DNA of 50,406 nt from Mesostigma viride. Taxonomy: Eukaryota > Streptophyta > Mesostigmatophyceae > Mesostigmatales > Mesostigmataceae. Below are positions 17,884-29,040 of this stretch, in pieces (position 1 is the first letter of the stretch; each line of letters starts with the position of its first letter). The notes under the pieces were generated by a model. That model searched no databases and was not told the origin of the DNA. It worked only from the letters and a program-made list of their open reading frames with translations. The stretch lies in contig RPFO01001551.1 in the NCBI GenBank assembly GCA_009746045.1, forward strand, positions 1 through 50,406, given 5' to 3'. A program made the translations under genes and the position numbers.

Positions 17884-18395
17884 TGTTAAAAGGCATGGGG
17901 TTATTATTATGGGGACTTAAATTAATAATTTGTAGGTGGTGAATCATTGCCGACTTAAGCGTCAGGAGCCAGGAAAATTATTTATTACGTCCATATGGTG
18001 TGGCTTTCCATGGCTACCTCAAGGTAGCGTGAACATTGGTAATTATGGTAGGTGAGTGGTGGCGGCGGCCCTGGTATGGGCATGGGCCGACAATGGGTCG
18101 ATAACGACAGCTGGTATGTTGGAACATGGTGCATGCGCATGCATGACTCGGTACGGCATGGTATGACATGCACATGACACAATACTATAATCTGGTGAAG
18201 ATAGTGACCAATGGTCCTAGTGCCATTGTACAACTTGGCACATAGTCATAGTGTCCGTTCACGTAGGACAAATCCCACTTAGGTACTACTATCCGAGCAT
18301 ATCTATTTGTTAATTAGGGCTCGAATACAGTTGCCCGTATTATAGATTTCTGCACGGTCAGCATAATGGGCATATTCAAGACATGATTCTTGACA
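17884..18395 (-). repeat. LTR (5' copy in element orientation)
   Basis: Right copy of the LTR, followed directly by the CGCCG target duplication at 18396-18400 and viral coding sequence. Confidence 0.8.
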
Positions 18396-18899
18396 CGCCG
18401 CGCGCATCGACAACTGACAACACGTAATCCATCGAAATCCCGGCCTTTCGCGCATCGTCGAGGACCGGACGCCATTCGTCTTGTGATTCTCGTTTCAATT
18501 GTTGAAATATGTCGTTCGGTTTGATATTACCGACGTTCTGGAGACGTCCGCGCAGAACCTTCGACTCTCTCGATTGGAACTTGACGGCTTCTTTCGATAT
18601 GCGGTCGGCGGCTTTGTAAGCTTCTTCCGGGGTTCTGTACGCATTGACGATCCTAAGGATGTACTCTCGAGGCGCTCCAAGATCGTCTCGCATACTTTTG
18701 ATAACGACGCTCCACTGATTCAAGCGGGTGTCGGCAATTTTCGCAAGTTGTAACGGGTCATGACTGTACTTTCGGATTACGTCATCCGACAATTTCGCGA
18801 GGGACGCTCGTCCATTGACCTCCTTATTTGCGCGCTCGATCGCTGTATTGTAATCAACAAGTGTCTTGGGGTCGTCAAATACTTCTCTGAATCTGATTC
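18396..18899 (-). pseudogene. Giant split viral gene, segment 3
   Basis: Third piece of the split gene. It encodes a second copy of the repeated helical domain: LNQWSVVIKSMRDDLGAPRE here against LNQWKDTIQKMHDNLGVPRE in segment 2, then PNDIFQQLKRESQDEWRPVL and DDARKAGISMDYVLSVVDAR. The upper 53 bases (18847-18899) repeat those at 20796-20848 and code the same residues, ending PKTLVDYN, so the gene can be followed across the insertion in one frame. The apparent stop just below 18396 lies inside the LTR. Confidence 0.72.
18847..18899. repeat. 53-bp direct duplication flanking the small element, left copy
   Basis: Identical to 20796-20848. It is viral coding sequence duplicated on the two sides of the 18.9-20.8 kb element. 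Far longer than usual target duplications. Confidence 0.8.
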
Positions 18900-18959
18900 A
18901 TAGGCATGGCTCGCGATTACCCGCGCAGACCAGGCCACCAAAGAGGGTGGGTGGGTGGG

Positions 18960-19373
18960 ACAAGAAAAAAGACCACAACAATGTCACTACGCCGCCAAAG
19001 TAGTCAAACTGCACTAGCACGGGGCTGACATCAGCAACCGAGCTTAACTTAACATGTCAACCTGAGAATGTAGCGACACCTACCGTACCACAAAAACAAC
19101 AACCAATCAAATACCCTTTCCGAAAGGTTCTAATTATCATTCGACATACCGGTTCAACAAACCCGGCCCTGTCAAACTTTAAGCATAAGATTGTTTCGAG
19201 ATTGTAGTACAATAGGGCCACTGCCCCTACTAACAATTCCAGGTCGCCAGCCATTAGCCAAATCCGGTTACATCTGCCAAACCCGCCCGGTTCAGCCGAC
19301 CATCCAGGCGGCTTCCGTGAGCGGCCTTATTCCCCGCCTCACTTCGAGAAACTCTTTTCAAAGAAATCCGATT
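18960..19373. repeat. Long repeat of small element, inner copy
   Basis: 414 bases, repeated at 20385-20798. Both copies start ACAAGAAAAAAGACC and end CAAAGAAATCCGATT. Confidence 0.8.
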
Positions 19374-20384
19374 CATACACCCGTTTGCTCACCATAGTCA
19401 CCAGCATCTTTGTTAAAACAATAAGTAGATGCATATAGACAGGTAGCGGTTACAGAACCGCTATTAAGAACTCCATAGGCATGGCTCGCGATTACCCAAC
19501 CTCCCCTTCCTGGCCCTCCGGTCCGCTAAAGAAGCACCATTTCCTTTCCCGTCAACAGCTGTCCTGTCGCGATGGGCGCTCTCCGTTGCCAGAAAACAGA
19601 TTTAATTCCCAGCGACTGTGAATGCACAAAAATTCATGCACTGTCGATCGACACAGCTCGCATTTTTGACCCCACTCGGGGGCCCCCGCTGACCTCGTTG
19701 CCGACCTCTTCTCTGGTCCGCTAAGGGGTGCTGTCGCGGAACACAAAGTCAAAGCAAAAGCTGCTGACTGGCACCGCTGATTCCAGCCGACGCCCAGTTT
19801 TACAACTTTTTTGAAGAGCAACCAACTTAGTGCCGAGCACATAAACACTCCTTCCGTACAAAACAATGGAAATACCACTGAATACGAAATCAAGTTGATT
19901 TTCAGCCCTTGCCTCCTGCGCCAAGGCTCCGTGTCCCACAACGGTGACTTAAATTTTTTACCCCCCGAGCCGCGACGGCCCTCAAGCCAAGCCCAACCCG
20001 GAATGCAAGCATTTCCAGGTACGAGACAACTCAAAGGCAGGCCAGCCTGCCGACAGCCCAACCCGAGGCGCAAGCATCCCCAGGTACGGAACCATCAAGC
20101 AAGCTAGCCCTTGTCCAACCCGGCCAGCTGGCCGTTTCTTTCAAACAAACCAGCCATTAATTAAATAATGCATCAGCCCCCGCTTCGCATTTAAACCCCG
20201 ATCACCCGGACATTAATTCCGGGCCAGTGGCAGCCATGAATCCCAACCGCCTTAAGCAGCCAGGGATCATGGATGCCGAAAATTTGGTTAACAAATTTTA
20301 GCCCCGCACCCATGCTGAGCGCAAGGCTGGTGAGGCACTTCTTGTACCGCCATAGCCTCAGCCGTCGGCGCTCAGCCAACGTTT

Positions 20385-20798
20385 ACAAGAAAAAAGACCA
20401 CAACAATGTCACTACGCCGCCAAAGTAGTCAAACTGCACTAGCACGGGGCTGACATCAGCAACCGAGCTTAACTTAACATGTCAACCTGAGAATGTAGCG
20501 ACACCTACCGTACCACAAAAACAACAACCAATCAAATACCCTTTCCGAAAGGTTCTAATTATCATTCGACATACCGGTTCAACAAACCCGGCCCTGTCAA
20601 ACTTTAAGCATAAGATTGTTTCGAGATTGTAGTACAATAGGGCCACTGCCCCTACTAACAATTCCAGGTCGCCAGCCATTAGCCAAATCCGGTTACATCT
20701 GCCAAACCCGCCCGGTTCAGCCGACCATCCAGGCGGCTTCCGTGAGCGGCCTTATTCCCCGCCTCACTTCGAGAAACTCTTTTCAAAGAAATCCGATT
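20385..20798. repeat. Long repeat of small element, outer copy
   Basis: Second copy of the 414-base repeat. Its last three bases (ATT) are shared with the flanking 53-bp duplication, so the exact element end is ambiguous by three bases. Confidence 0.8.
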
Positions 20799-20848
20799 GT
20801 AATCAACAAGTGTCTTGGGGTCGTCAAATACTTCTCTGAATCTGATTC
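20796..20848. repeat. 53-bp direct duplication, right copy
   Basis: Same sequence as 18847-18899, inside the reading frame of segment 2. Confidence 0.8.
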
Positions 20849-23286
20849 GGTCGACATCGCTCACGAAACGTGTTTGACCCCCCGTCTGCTTCCATTTGTC
20901 ATCAAAATATTTCATAGCTTCGACCAACGGCTTTTGCTCATCTACCACCAGTCGACGAAGCTCTCTGATATTGTATCCTTTGACATCCGGATCACGAGCC
21001 GCTAAACCAAGACCGTTTCGATACCACGGGGTCGAGGACATTTCTCTCATCAGTCGCGCACGTTCGTCCTCGCGAAATAGGGGGGCGTCCAAACCGCGAT
21101 ATTGTCGCAGTGCATCTTCATCACTTTTCGTAATTCGGATCGCGTCCGGATCAAGTGCGCTATCGACGAGCGATATCACGCGTTCATCCACCTGGGCTTT
21201 TTCTAAGCTAGTGCGGTCACGAGTCAGCGACGCGCCCCAAGCGCGCGCTCTCACGCGCTCCGCGTCCCTTTCTGCTAACTTCGCTGCAGCGGCCGCAGGG
21301 TCCGGAATAGGCACGCTCGCCCCCGCAAGGTTGGCCCGCTTTATTAGCGTTATCTCGTTTTGAAGCTGTGGTATGGTGAACCACTTGTCGCGCGCGTCAG
21401 TCGCCAAACCGTCCTTCGTCGAAATCCCGACCTTTTGCGCGTCAGCCAAGACCGATTTCCACTTCGTTTGAAGGTCTGTTTCCAACTTTTTAAAAACGTC
21501 ATTAGTTTTTAAATTCCCGTCATCTATCGCTTTGTTGAGCTTTATTTCCCAACGTTCGTTTATTCCCCTTCTCAACTGTGGAAAAATGTCACCGGGTTTT
21601 TCTTGCGCGTCTTCCGACAGCCGTTTAGCGATCGCCATCGCCGCGGCATTTCTCGACACGTCGTCAGCGGCTTCGTAAACACTTGCCGGGGTTGCGTACA
21701 ACTGACCGAACTGGTTGATATACTCTCGAGGAACTCCTAGGTTGTCGTGCATTTTCTGTATCGTGTCTTTCCATTGATTTAACAGAGGGGTGAGACCTTG
21801 CGCGTCGTACTTTCTTGTAAAGGCTTCGGGGTCAAGGTTAAGCACGTCGTCTACGAATAGGCGTCCGGGAAAGGAGGGTTGTGGCGAGTTCCACCGTCTC
21901 ATAAAGTTGTGTCCGCCTGTAGTTCTTGATCGTTTGTGAGCATCGAATGCATTTTTCCAAACATGATCCACACTTCTTTTTGACAATCTCGACGCGACGT
22001 CGTCGATCTCTGGTTCGTGTTCTGGACCCGTCACGCGTTTCGAGGCGACCGTCGACGCCTTTTGCGCATTACTCCTCGCCGAGTCGCGGAACGAGGAATA
22101 TCCCTTCACGACGCTTTCCCCTATATTTTTGGCGATCTCGCGTCTACGGATAAGCTCTTCGTATTCTTGATTCCACCCCTCGGTGACATTTTTTAAGTGT
22201 GTCGTAAGCCGAGAAATATCGTCTAATACTCCATCATTCGCGGAAAGATCCTTCAATCTCGTGTTTAGTTCGTCGGTCCTTAGCTCCTCGGGAACAGCCT
22301 TCGCGTAGACTAGATCGGGAATTTTGCGGTTGACTTCCTCGATCCTTTTTATGAGATCCGCGTCCTGGTTCAGCCGCTGTTCAAACTTCTCTCGCGCCTC
22401 AGGGTCCCCTCGAACGCGATCCGCGATTTCTTTGTATTTTATCTGATATTCGAGCAATGGTTTCGTGTGGCGTATCGATAACAGCTCGTCAACGTCCATT
22501 TTTGGGGCGATGTCCTTACCTCGACTCGTGCTTAGCTCGTATTCTGACCATGGTAGCAGGCGTAAGTAACCCTGCCGATCTGGGAGCACCTTTTTCAATC
22601 TGTTAGACGCGTCGATTATCGTATCTGGTCGCGAGAAGGTATTTGCAGCCGCGTCCCATACCGAGTCCGGATACGAGAAGGGATAGATCGGGTTCTCTTT
22701 CAGGTGTCCAAAATACATGGCGCGAATCTTATCGTACATGGTCGGAGTCAGAAGCGGCGATGTAGCTATGGCGTTGAACGTCGGGAGCGATTTATTTAAG
22801 AGTTTTTGTTGGGCGCCGGGATCTGCAATCAATCCGTGGTATTCTGTTTCAATGGAGTCAATGATGGTAGAGGCCAGCTGGCGGTAGAACGGGATCGTAG
22901 CGTCTCCTTGTACCAATACACGATTCGGCGCTTTTTCCTCGAATTCTCCCATAATCTTTTTCGATACGTTATCGAACTCGTCGGGTGACATCTGACGTAA
23001 CCAGCGAGTGGTGTCCTCGGTGTTTGCTTGTCCGATCACAACTTCGGGACTATTTTCCTGATGATCACCTCGTTCACTTCCCGCCTCGTCAGTCGCCCCT
23101 CGCAACACATGTAATATCGTTAATGCGAGAGGCACTTGACCCCCCAGACTCGGGAATTGTGAGATGGACATACTAGACGCGGTTGATGTACCAGTCGCGT
23201 CAGAGTGCGATGTGTGGCCAGGGAGCGCAAGAGATATCCACGGGGGTGGCGGTGTCGACTGGCTTAATGGCAGTGTCGCATCATTC

Positions 23287-24120
23287 ACGAAAAAATCGTC
23301 ATGCCCCATGGAATTATCGAAAACGTTGGACGGGTCTCCATCTGTCCGGGCGCCCGCTATCTCACCTGGTTCGATGCCAAGCGAGAGTGCCCGGGAGGGG
23401 ACATCCTCGACGGAGAGCTCGGCAGCGGCTTCCGGGGGGGTAGAGCCGATCGGAACGGGTGCGCCAAGTGACACTTCGCTTTCCGTCGTTTCCGATTTGT
23501 CGCCCATACTGTCCGATGAGGGGCCTTGGCCGGACGTTGACATCGTCTCCTTTTTAGTGGGCTCCGTAGGGGCTTGGAGGGCGGCCTGCTCTGATCCAGA
23601 CGTTGTATTCACGGCCGCGTCGGACGCGTCCAGCGGCTTGATTGTCGATTCCGTACTCGAGTTGTCCACGCGCGCTTCCATATCCCGATCACCCGGCACA
23701 TTCGCGCGTGTTTCCCCATCCGCGAAAAAATCGTCATGCCCCATGGAATTATCGGAAACGTTGGACGGGTCTCCATCTGTCCGGGCGCCCGCTATCTCAC
23801 CTGGTTCGATGCCAAGCGGTATCCTCCCACCGTCGACAACGACCGCGCGGGGTGCGACCGGGGGGTTCGAGCCGATCGGAACGGGTGCGCCAAGTGACAC
23901 TTCGCTTTCCGTCGTTTCCGATTTGTCGCCCATACTGTCCGATGAGGGGCCTTGGCCGGACGTTGACATCGTCTCCTTTTTAGTGGGCTCTGTGGGGGCA
24001 TCCACGGCGATGGTATTGTCAACAGGGGCTTGGAGGGCGGCCTGCTCTGATCCAGACGTTGTATTCACGACCGCGTCGGACGTGTCGAGCGGCTTGATTG
24101 TCGATTCCACGCGCGCTTCC
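23287..24120 (-). repeat. 437-bp tandem duplication inside the giant gene
   Basis: AAAAAATCGTCATGCCCCAT occurs at about 23289 and again 437 bases later; the matching DNA includes GGGGCCTTGGCCGGACGTTG in both. The copies keep frame and differ by a few substitutions and short indels, so the protein gained a repeated Ser/Thr-rich unit. Confidence 0.75.
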
Positions 24121-24924
24121 TTGTTTAGAACGCCGAAGCTGGCGGAGGTGAAGTTCCCTGTCCGCGGTCCTCCCGTCAAACGCGTGTACTCGTTGGCGTC
24201 GATATGAGCTGGTGGCCTTTGAGTAATTGCCTTACGCAGAGTTTCGTCCAACCTATTCAGACGATTCAATTCTTGCTCTTCATTCCAACGCTTGAGATCG
24301 TCCTCGAAACGCGCGTTCGCTTCTGCCAGGGCCTTCTCTCCTTCCTTCGCCGCCTCTTCTGCCTCTCTACGCATGGTCTCGATGTCATCGCGAGACAGGT
24401 CCATGGGCGCTCGGAGAGCAGCCTCTCCTGATCGAGACGGCGTCCCCGTCGGACGAGAGCCATTCACGGACGTCTCTAATGCACCCCGGTCCTCGTTGTC
24501 GAGCGAGTGTTTCGTAACCGTGTCCGCGGATGCCGGGGACGCGTTCGGTCCATCCGTGCCTCCGTCACCTCGTGTTATATCATCAGGCAGTGACCGGGCG
24601 TTTACCGGGCCGCCTCCAGGAATCTCCCACCAACCGCTACGGATAGGGCCGTGCAAGAGTCGGAACAACTGTCTCAAACTCGCACGAGCCTTTTCTTCGA
24701 TTTTAAGGTCGTAATCGTGCACAATCGGAAGTCCGAGATCAGAAGGGCCCGCGACGGAGAGCTTGGCAGCAGCTTCAGCCTCATCCGCGTTCGAGTTGGT
24801 CGCGCCGGACAAAGCCTTTGCGGTTTCCCGCGGTGGGATATCGTCCATAACCGACACTCCGAGAGATAGCGACGACCCATCCATCCCCGCCGTCGCGCCT
24901 CTTCCATCGGCGTCGCCACCGACA

Positions 24925-24956
24925 CCCTAAGCTCGTCTGGATTTGTACTAGAACAC
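24925..24956 (+). repeat. Left terminal inverted repeat
   Basis: 32 bases, perfect inverted match to 37261-37292. Just inside, CTACAAATTG is repeated close to the right end (about 37250-37259) in direct orientation. Confidence 0.8.
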
Positions 24957-25035
24957 TACTACAAATTGAGATTTTTCAAACTTTGTTATTTAGGGCCTCT
25001 CGTAAGTCCAAAGCATGTAGGTTATTGTCCCAACA

Positions 25036-25760
25036 TGTTGTGACACCGTGACACCGTGACACCGTGACACCGTGACACCGTGACACCGTGACACCATAAC
25101 GCTAGTATTTTACGATTTTGTATGGTGTCACAAGGTAATGTGGCGCCCATGGGGTTGCAACAATGATATTACATTGCCCAGAAGCACTGATTAACACGAG
25201 GTGACATTGTGACACCGTGACACCGTGACACCGTGACACGATGGCACCATAACGCTAGTATTTTACGATTTTGTATGGTGTCACAAGGTAATGTGGCGCC
25301 CATGGGGTTGCAACAATGATAATACATTGCCCAGAAGCACTGATTAACATGAGGTGACATTGTGACACCGTGACACCGTGACACCGTGACACCGTGACAC
25401 CGTGACACCGTGACACCGTGACACGATGGCACCATAACGCTAGTATTTTACGATTTTGTATGGTGTCACAAGGTAATGTGGCGCCCATGGGGTTGCAACA
25501 ATGATATTACATTGCCCAGAAGCACTGATTAACATGAGGTGACATTGTGACACCGTGACACCGTGACACCGTGACACCGTGACACGATGGCACCATAACG
25601 CTAGTATTTTACGATTTTGTATGGTGTCACAAGGTAATGTGGCGCCCATGGGGTTGCAACAATGATATTACATTGCCCAGAAGCACTGATTAACATGAGG
25701 TGACATTGTGACACCGTGACATCGTGACATTGTGACACCGTGACAGCATGATAGTGACAA
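25036..25760. repeat. Satellite: (GTGACACC)n blocks alternating with a conserved spacer
   Basis: Short runs of the octamer GTGACACC alternate with a conserved spacer of about 120 bases (CATAACGCTAGTATTTTACG, then GGTAATGTGGCGCCCATGGG and AGAAGCACTGATTAACA). Four spacer copies start near 25097, 25250, 25434 and 25595, with octamer runs of different lengths between them. A degenerate copy fades out by about 25800. Not coding; 25761-25991 is AT-rich with nothing recognised. Confidence 0.85.
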
Positions 25761-25991
25761 TATGACACGATAGCACTAGCATTTCATGATTTTGTTGTTT
25801 AGTGCCACAAAGTATTAACGCAACATTAATGTATTATGCAACCATGTATAAATAAAAGAAAATTTATGAATATGATGGATGACCAATAATCCCTATTACA
25901 TGGCCTAGCAAACTTGCATCTGCCAACTGTGTCTCTCTGCCTCTTTAATATCAAATGCAAGATAAAATAATGTATATTAGCTTAAACTTAC

Positions 25992-27039
25992 CTGACAATG
26001 ATTTGCATACAGCTTTCTTTAATGCAGAATCTGGTGCCAAGCAAATGCCGTATCAAAACCATACATGCCCAATCTAATATGAACCATAATAATCGTGTTG
26101 CCCCGACTCGTCTACATCTTGCGAGTAGGGTGGCCTTTTCCGCGGTGGAGCCTGGGCATGTGCCAGGTTGTGGGGCCGGCCGGACGTGGGCGTTGTAGGC
26201 CCACGTCCCTTGCTCATCAAAATTGCTATGACCCATGAAATGAGAATCCCTGGCTGCATAACCTCCTCCCTCATCATGATGTTGCCAGTCTTGCTCCCCG
26301 GCGGCCTTGGGGATTTGGGGCCTCGGCTTTGTCTTCCTTGGAGATCTCCTTAGAGGGGGGGCTGCGGCATAACGGTAAGTGCCGTCATTGTAATGCTGCA
26401 CGGGCTCAGGGTTCTCAACGTAGGTGGTTTGTTGCAATGTGCCGCGACCTCAAGGCTGATGTGGATCAGCTGCCGACCCTTCGCCAGGCTGTGGATCGTA
26501 CATGCCGGCATGGTATACATAAGCATTGGCCGCTTGCCTGCCAGCGGCAGTAGGCTGGGCATGCATTCCTTGGTCGTACGGCGCGTACACACCGTGCTCG
26601 CCGTACGGTTCCCCCTCCCGATCCAGCTGCCTCGGCCCATCCATTGCGACTGCGCGCGCGCGTGGCTCTTGTTGACGGTGTGCTGGTTGCAGTCCTGTCA
26701 CTTGGCCATGGGCCGCGCTGAAGCTTTCGCGTTGCCCCAACGCGGCAGGCGCAGCGGGCCGGCGAAGCTCCGTGCCAACGCCAGTGCTGGAGCTGGGTGC
26801 AGCACTTGCTGGGGTGGATGGCATTCTTCGTTGGTTCTCCAAAGCATTGACCCTCTCGGTCAGGGCCTTAACCTTGACGTACACGTGCGATTTCTTATTC
26901 CCCCGCCCTTCATCACCTACGGGTGTCCCCGCATCAACTGCGCTCTCAGTCTCCTCCCCCGTTGGCCGTGCTACGCCCGTTCCATCGTCATGCTCCGCAC
27001 ACAACGGTCTGAAAGTGCCAAAAAACAGCCTTATAACTC
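25992..27039 (-). pseudogene. Eukaryotic exon-like coding region with one in-frame TGA
   Basis: On the minus strand a single frame runs about 350 codons with just one stop (TGA, about 26450-26452). It is bounded by a plausible 3' splice site (TGCATCGTACAG before 27039) and a consensus 5' splice site (CAG then GTAAGT at 25991). The product is Gln/Pro/Ala/Gly-rich with a short heptad-like helix (HVYVKVKALTERVNALENQR) and a basic patch (RRSPRKTKPRP). Such composition is common in host or transposon accessory proteins. No family identified. The TGA suggests a dead copy. Confidence 0.4.
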
Positions 27040-27309
27040 CTGTACGATGCAAATATTGTCGAAACATGCTAGATCTTGGTAGGTAGCATGTTCAGGACAC
27101 CAGTAGAAGGATTGCAACTTTCCGGACTTACCGGACCTCAGCTGACCTATTTTTGGCATTTCTATTTTTAGCAGTTTTCCAGATTTTAATATAAACAAAT
27201 ACATTCTAATATGCAAATAAAGAGTTCTTGACCTGGCTGTTTGCAAGTAAGTTGATACTCATGACTAATGACTGTACACAAGATCTGATGGTCATCCAAC
27301 CGCATTTGG

Positions 27310-27830
27310 TAACAAAATGCCACCAAATGCTAGCAAAAATGTGCGTTTTTTGTATTTTTCATCACATTTCATTGCAGTTTCCATACAAGCTGTGCTCGGT
27401 TGAGGCTGGAAACTTGTAGGCATCTTAAACATCATTATTCTAGACATCCCACAAAAATTCAGGTCCATCATAGGGTATTTGATGTCAGTTTGCTCACAAA
27501 TGTTACCAAAAATGCACGTTTTTCGTATTTTTCATCACATTCCATGGCAGTTTCCATACAAGATGTGCTCAGTTCAGGCTGGAAACTTGCATGCATCTTT
27601 GCCATCATTATTTTAGACATTCCACAAAAATTCAGAACCATCAGAGGGTATTTGATGTCAGTTTGCTCACAAATGTTACCAAAAATGCACGTTTTTCGTA
27701 TTTTTCATCACATTTCAGTGCAGTTTCCGTACAAGATGTGCTCTGTTGAGGCTGGAAACTTGCATGCATCTTAGCCATCATGATTTTAGACATTCCACAA
27801 AAATTCAGGCCCATCATGTTCTATTTGGTA
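27310..27830. repeat. Tandem array, three copies of a 173-bp unit
   Basis: TTTTTCATCACATT recurs at exact 173-base steps (ATCACAT at 27361, 27534 and 27707). Each unit also carries AGGCTGGAAACTTG and TTTGATGTCAGTTTGCTCAC. AT-rich, not coding. The flanks 27040-27309 and 27831-28414 are AT-rich host-type DNA with nothing recognised. Confidence 0.8.
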
Positions 27831-28414
27831 GAGTTATCAATGCCATACCTGCCAGTTTCCATTACAAATTCTTACCCATGGATGCGAAACTGCCAGTGTG
27901 GAATATCAAGGAGACAATCTGGTCAACTCAAATAAGATGACTCACTAAAACATGGAAACCATTCACGAGTGATGTAAGACAACCCGTCCAGGAGACATAC
28001 ATAAAAGTTCATTGATATAGACACAGCTGACAATATGCACATGTGGCCATGTGGATGCTCACGCAATTTCTATTATACGGAGGAGCTTGCTGAACATAAT
28101 ATTGGCAGCTGTCGCATGCATGGCTAGAAAGGTCATTTTACACGTGCACCCACAGCATGCCAAGTAATGTAGTTGCAAATTACTCAACACGCGGCATGGC
28201 GCTGATGCGTTTGCGCGCCCTCATCTCGGTATCGCTAGCTAGGAGGTAGTGGCACCTCCCTGCACAATCTCTGCCTGACCTTGTCAGCCTTCATGCACTG
28301 TGTCAACATGGACACCCCCACACCCTTGCCCTTGGCATCACAGCCAAGCTTTCGACGGTGGTTGGTGAAGCTCTTGGTGTCCTCCTTGCGCATGTGGTGC
28401 ATGTGCAAGTTACT

Positions 28415-28607
28415 AAGTGAGTGAGTGAGTGAGTGAGTGAGTGAGTGAGTGAGTGAGTGAGTGAGTGAGTGAGCGAGAGTGAGCGAGTGAGTGAGTGAGT
28501 GAGTGAGTGAGTGAGTGAGTGAGTGAGTGAGTGAGTGAGTGAGTGAGTGAGTGAGTGAGTGAGTGAGTGAGTGAGTGAGTGAGTGAGTGAGTGAGTGAGT
28601 GCGTGAG

Positions 28608-28639
<32 letters not shown>

Positions 28640-28990
28640 TGAGTGAGTGAGTGAGTGAGTGTGGGTGGGTGGGTGGTGGGTGGGTGGGTGGGTGGGTGGG
28701 GTGGTGGGTGGGTGGGTGGGTGGGTGGGTGGGTGGGTGGGTGGGTGGGTGGGTGGGTGGGTGGGTGGGTGGGTGGGTGGGTGGGTGGGTGGGTGGGTGGG
28801 TGGGTGGGTGGGTGGGTGGGTGGTGGGTGGGTGGGTGGGGGTGGTGGGTGGGTGGGTGGGTGGGTGGGTGGGTGGGTGGGTGGGTGGGTGGGTGGGTGGG
28901 TGGGTGGGTGGGTGGGTGGGTGGGTGGGTGGGTGGGTGGGTGGGTGGGTGGGTGGGTGGGTGGGTGGGTGGGTGGGTGGGTGGGTGGGTG
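28415..28990. repeat. Tetranucleotide arrays (GTGA)n then (GGTG)n
   Basis: About 245 bases of GTGA repeats, with a short GTGC run at about 28602-28640, change into about 330 bases of GGTG repeats. Long open frames on both strands here are products of the repeat and not genes. Confidence 0.95.
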
Positions 28991-29040
28991 AGTGAGTGAG
29001 GGAGTGAGTCCACGAGTGAGTGAGTCCACGAGTGAGTTCA

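Larger units (their letters stand above)
15845..18395 (-). mobile_element. Non-autonomous LTR element without coding capacity (TRIM/LARD type)
   Basis: Two nearly identical repeats of about 510 bases (15845-16354 and 17884-18395) flank 1.5 kb of internal DNA. Read on the minus strand the LTR begins TGTCAAGAATC and ends in CA. The target duplication is CGCCG (15840-15844 and 18396-18400). Next to the right-hand (5') LTR the minus strand reads TGGCATCGGAGG, close to the initiator-Met primer site TGGTATCAGAGC used by Copia elements. The internal part (16355-17883) has no credible gene; it is rich in CTGGT/GCTGGT words. Few differences between LTRs (for example CAGGATTC versus CATGATTC) mean a recent insertion. 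Confidence 0.8.
18900..20798. mobile_element. Small non-autonomous split-direct-repeat element (PAT/Ngaro-like relative)
   Basis: A 414-base repeat occurs at 18960-19373 and 20385-20798. A second repeat is complete after the first copy (19374 to about 19496, ending ATAGGCATGGCTCGCGATTACCC) and shortened at the left end (18900-18922). This order (B', A, B, internal, A) is the split-direct-repeat layout of tyrosine-recombinase retrotransposons, and matches the 31.8-37.2 kb element. Both families share TTAAAACAATAAGTAG at the same place (about 19411 here; 31890 and 32436 there). The internal part (19497-20384) has no credible gene. So it is probably mobilised by proteins of a related full-length element. 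Confidence 0.68.
20796..24924 (-). pseudogene. Giant split viral gene, segment 2 (largest)
   Basis: About 1,375 codons open without a stop. Upper part: Ser/Thr/Pro/Asp-rich and low in complexity, with a tandem duplication of about 145 residues (STIKPLD, then TKKETMSTSGQGPSSDSM and SLGIEPGEIAGARTDGDPSN, each seen twice). A helical, charged region follows (PDEFDNVSKKIMGEFEEKAP onward), then the helical domain that repeats in segments 3 and 4. No enzyme motif, membrane span or zinc site found. A large structural or tape-measure-like virion protein is possible, but this is inference. The in-frame Met at 24884 is not the true start: the frame joins segment 1 at 37296 once the TIR element and one ACA duplication are removed. 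Confidence 0.78.

Noticed and set aside
15944-18233. Repeated 82-codon frames at 15944-16192 and 17985-18233 and other frames in the LTR element
   Set aside because: LTR copies of each other with no codon bias or motif.
20679-20798. Continuation of the giant gene's segment 2 below 20796
   Set aside because: The last 40 codons lie inside the inserted element and differ from the true continuation found at 18846 downwards.
25036-25760. Regularly spaced repeats that might be taken for a CRISPR array
   Set aside because: The spacers are all the same sequence and the repeats are a short octamer run of variable length; this is a satellite in eukaryotic-type DNA.
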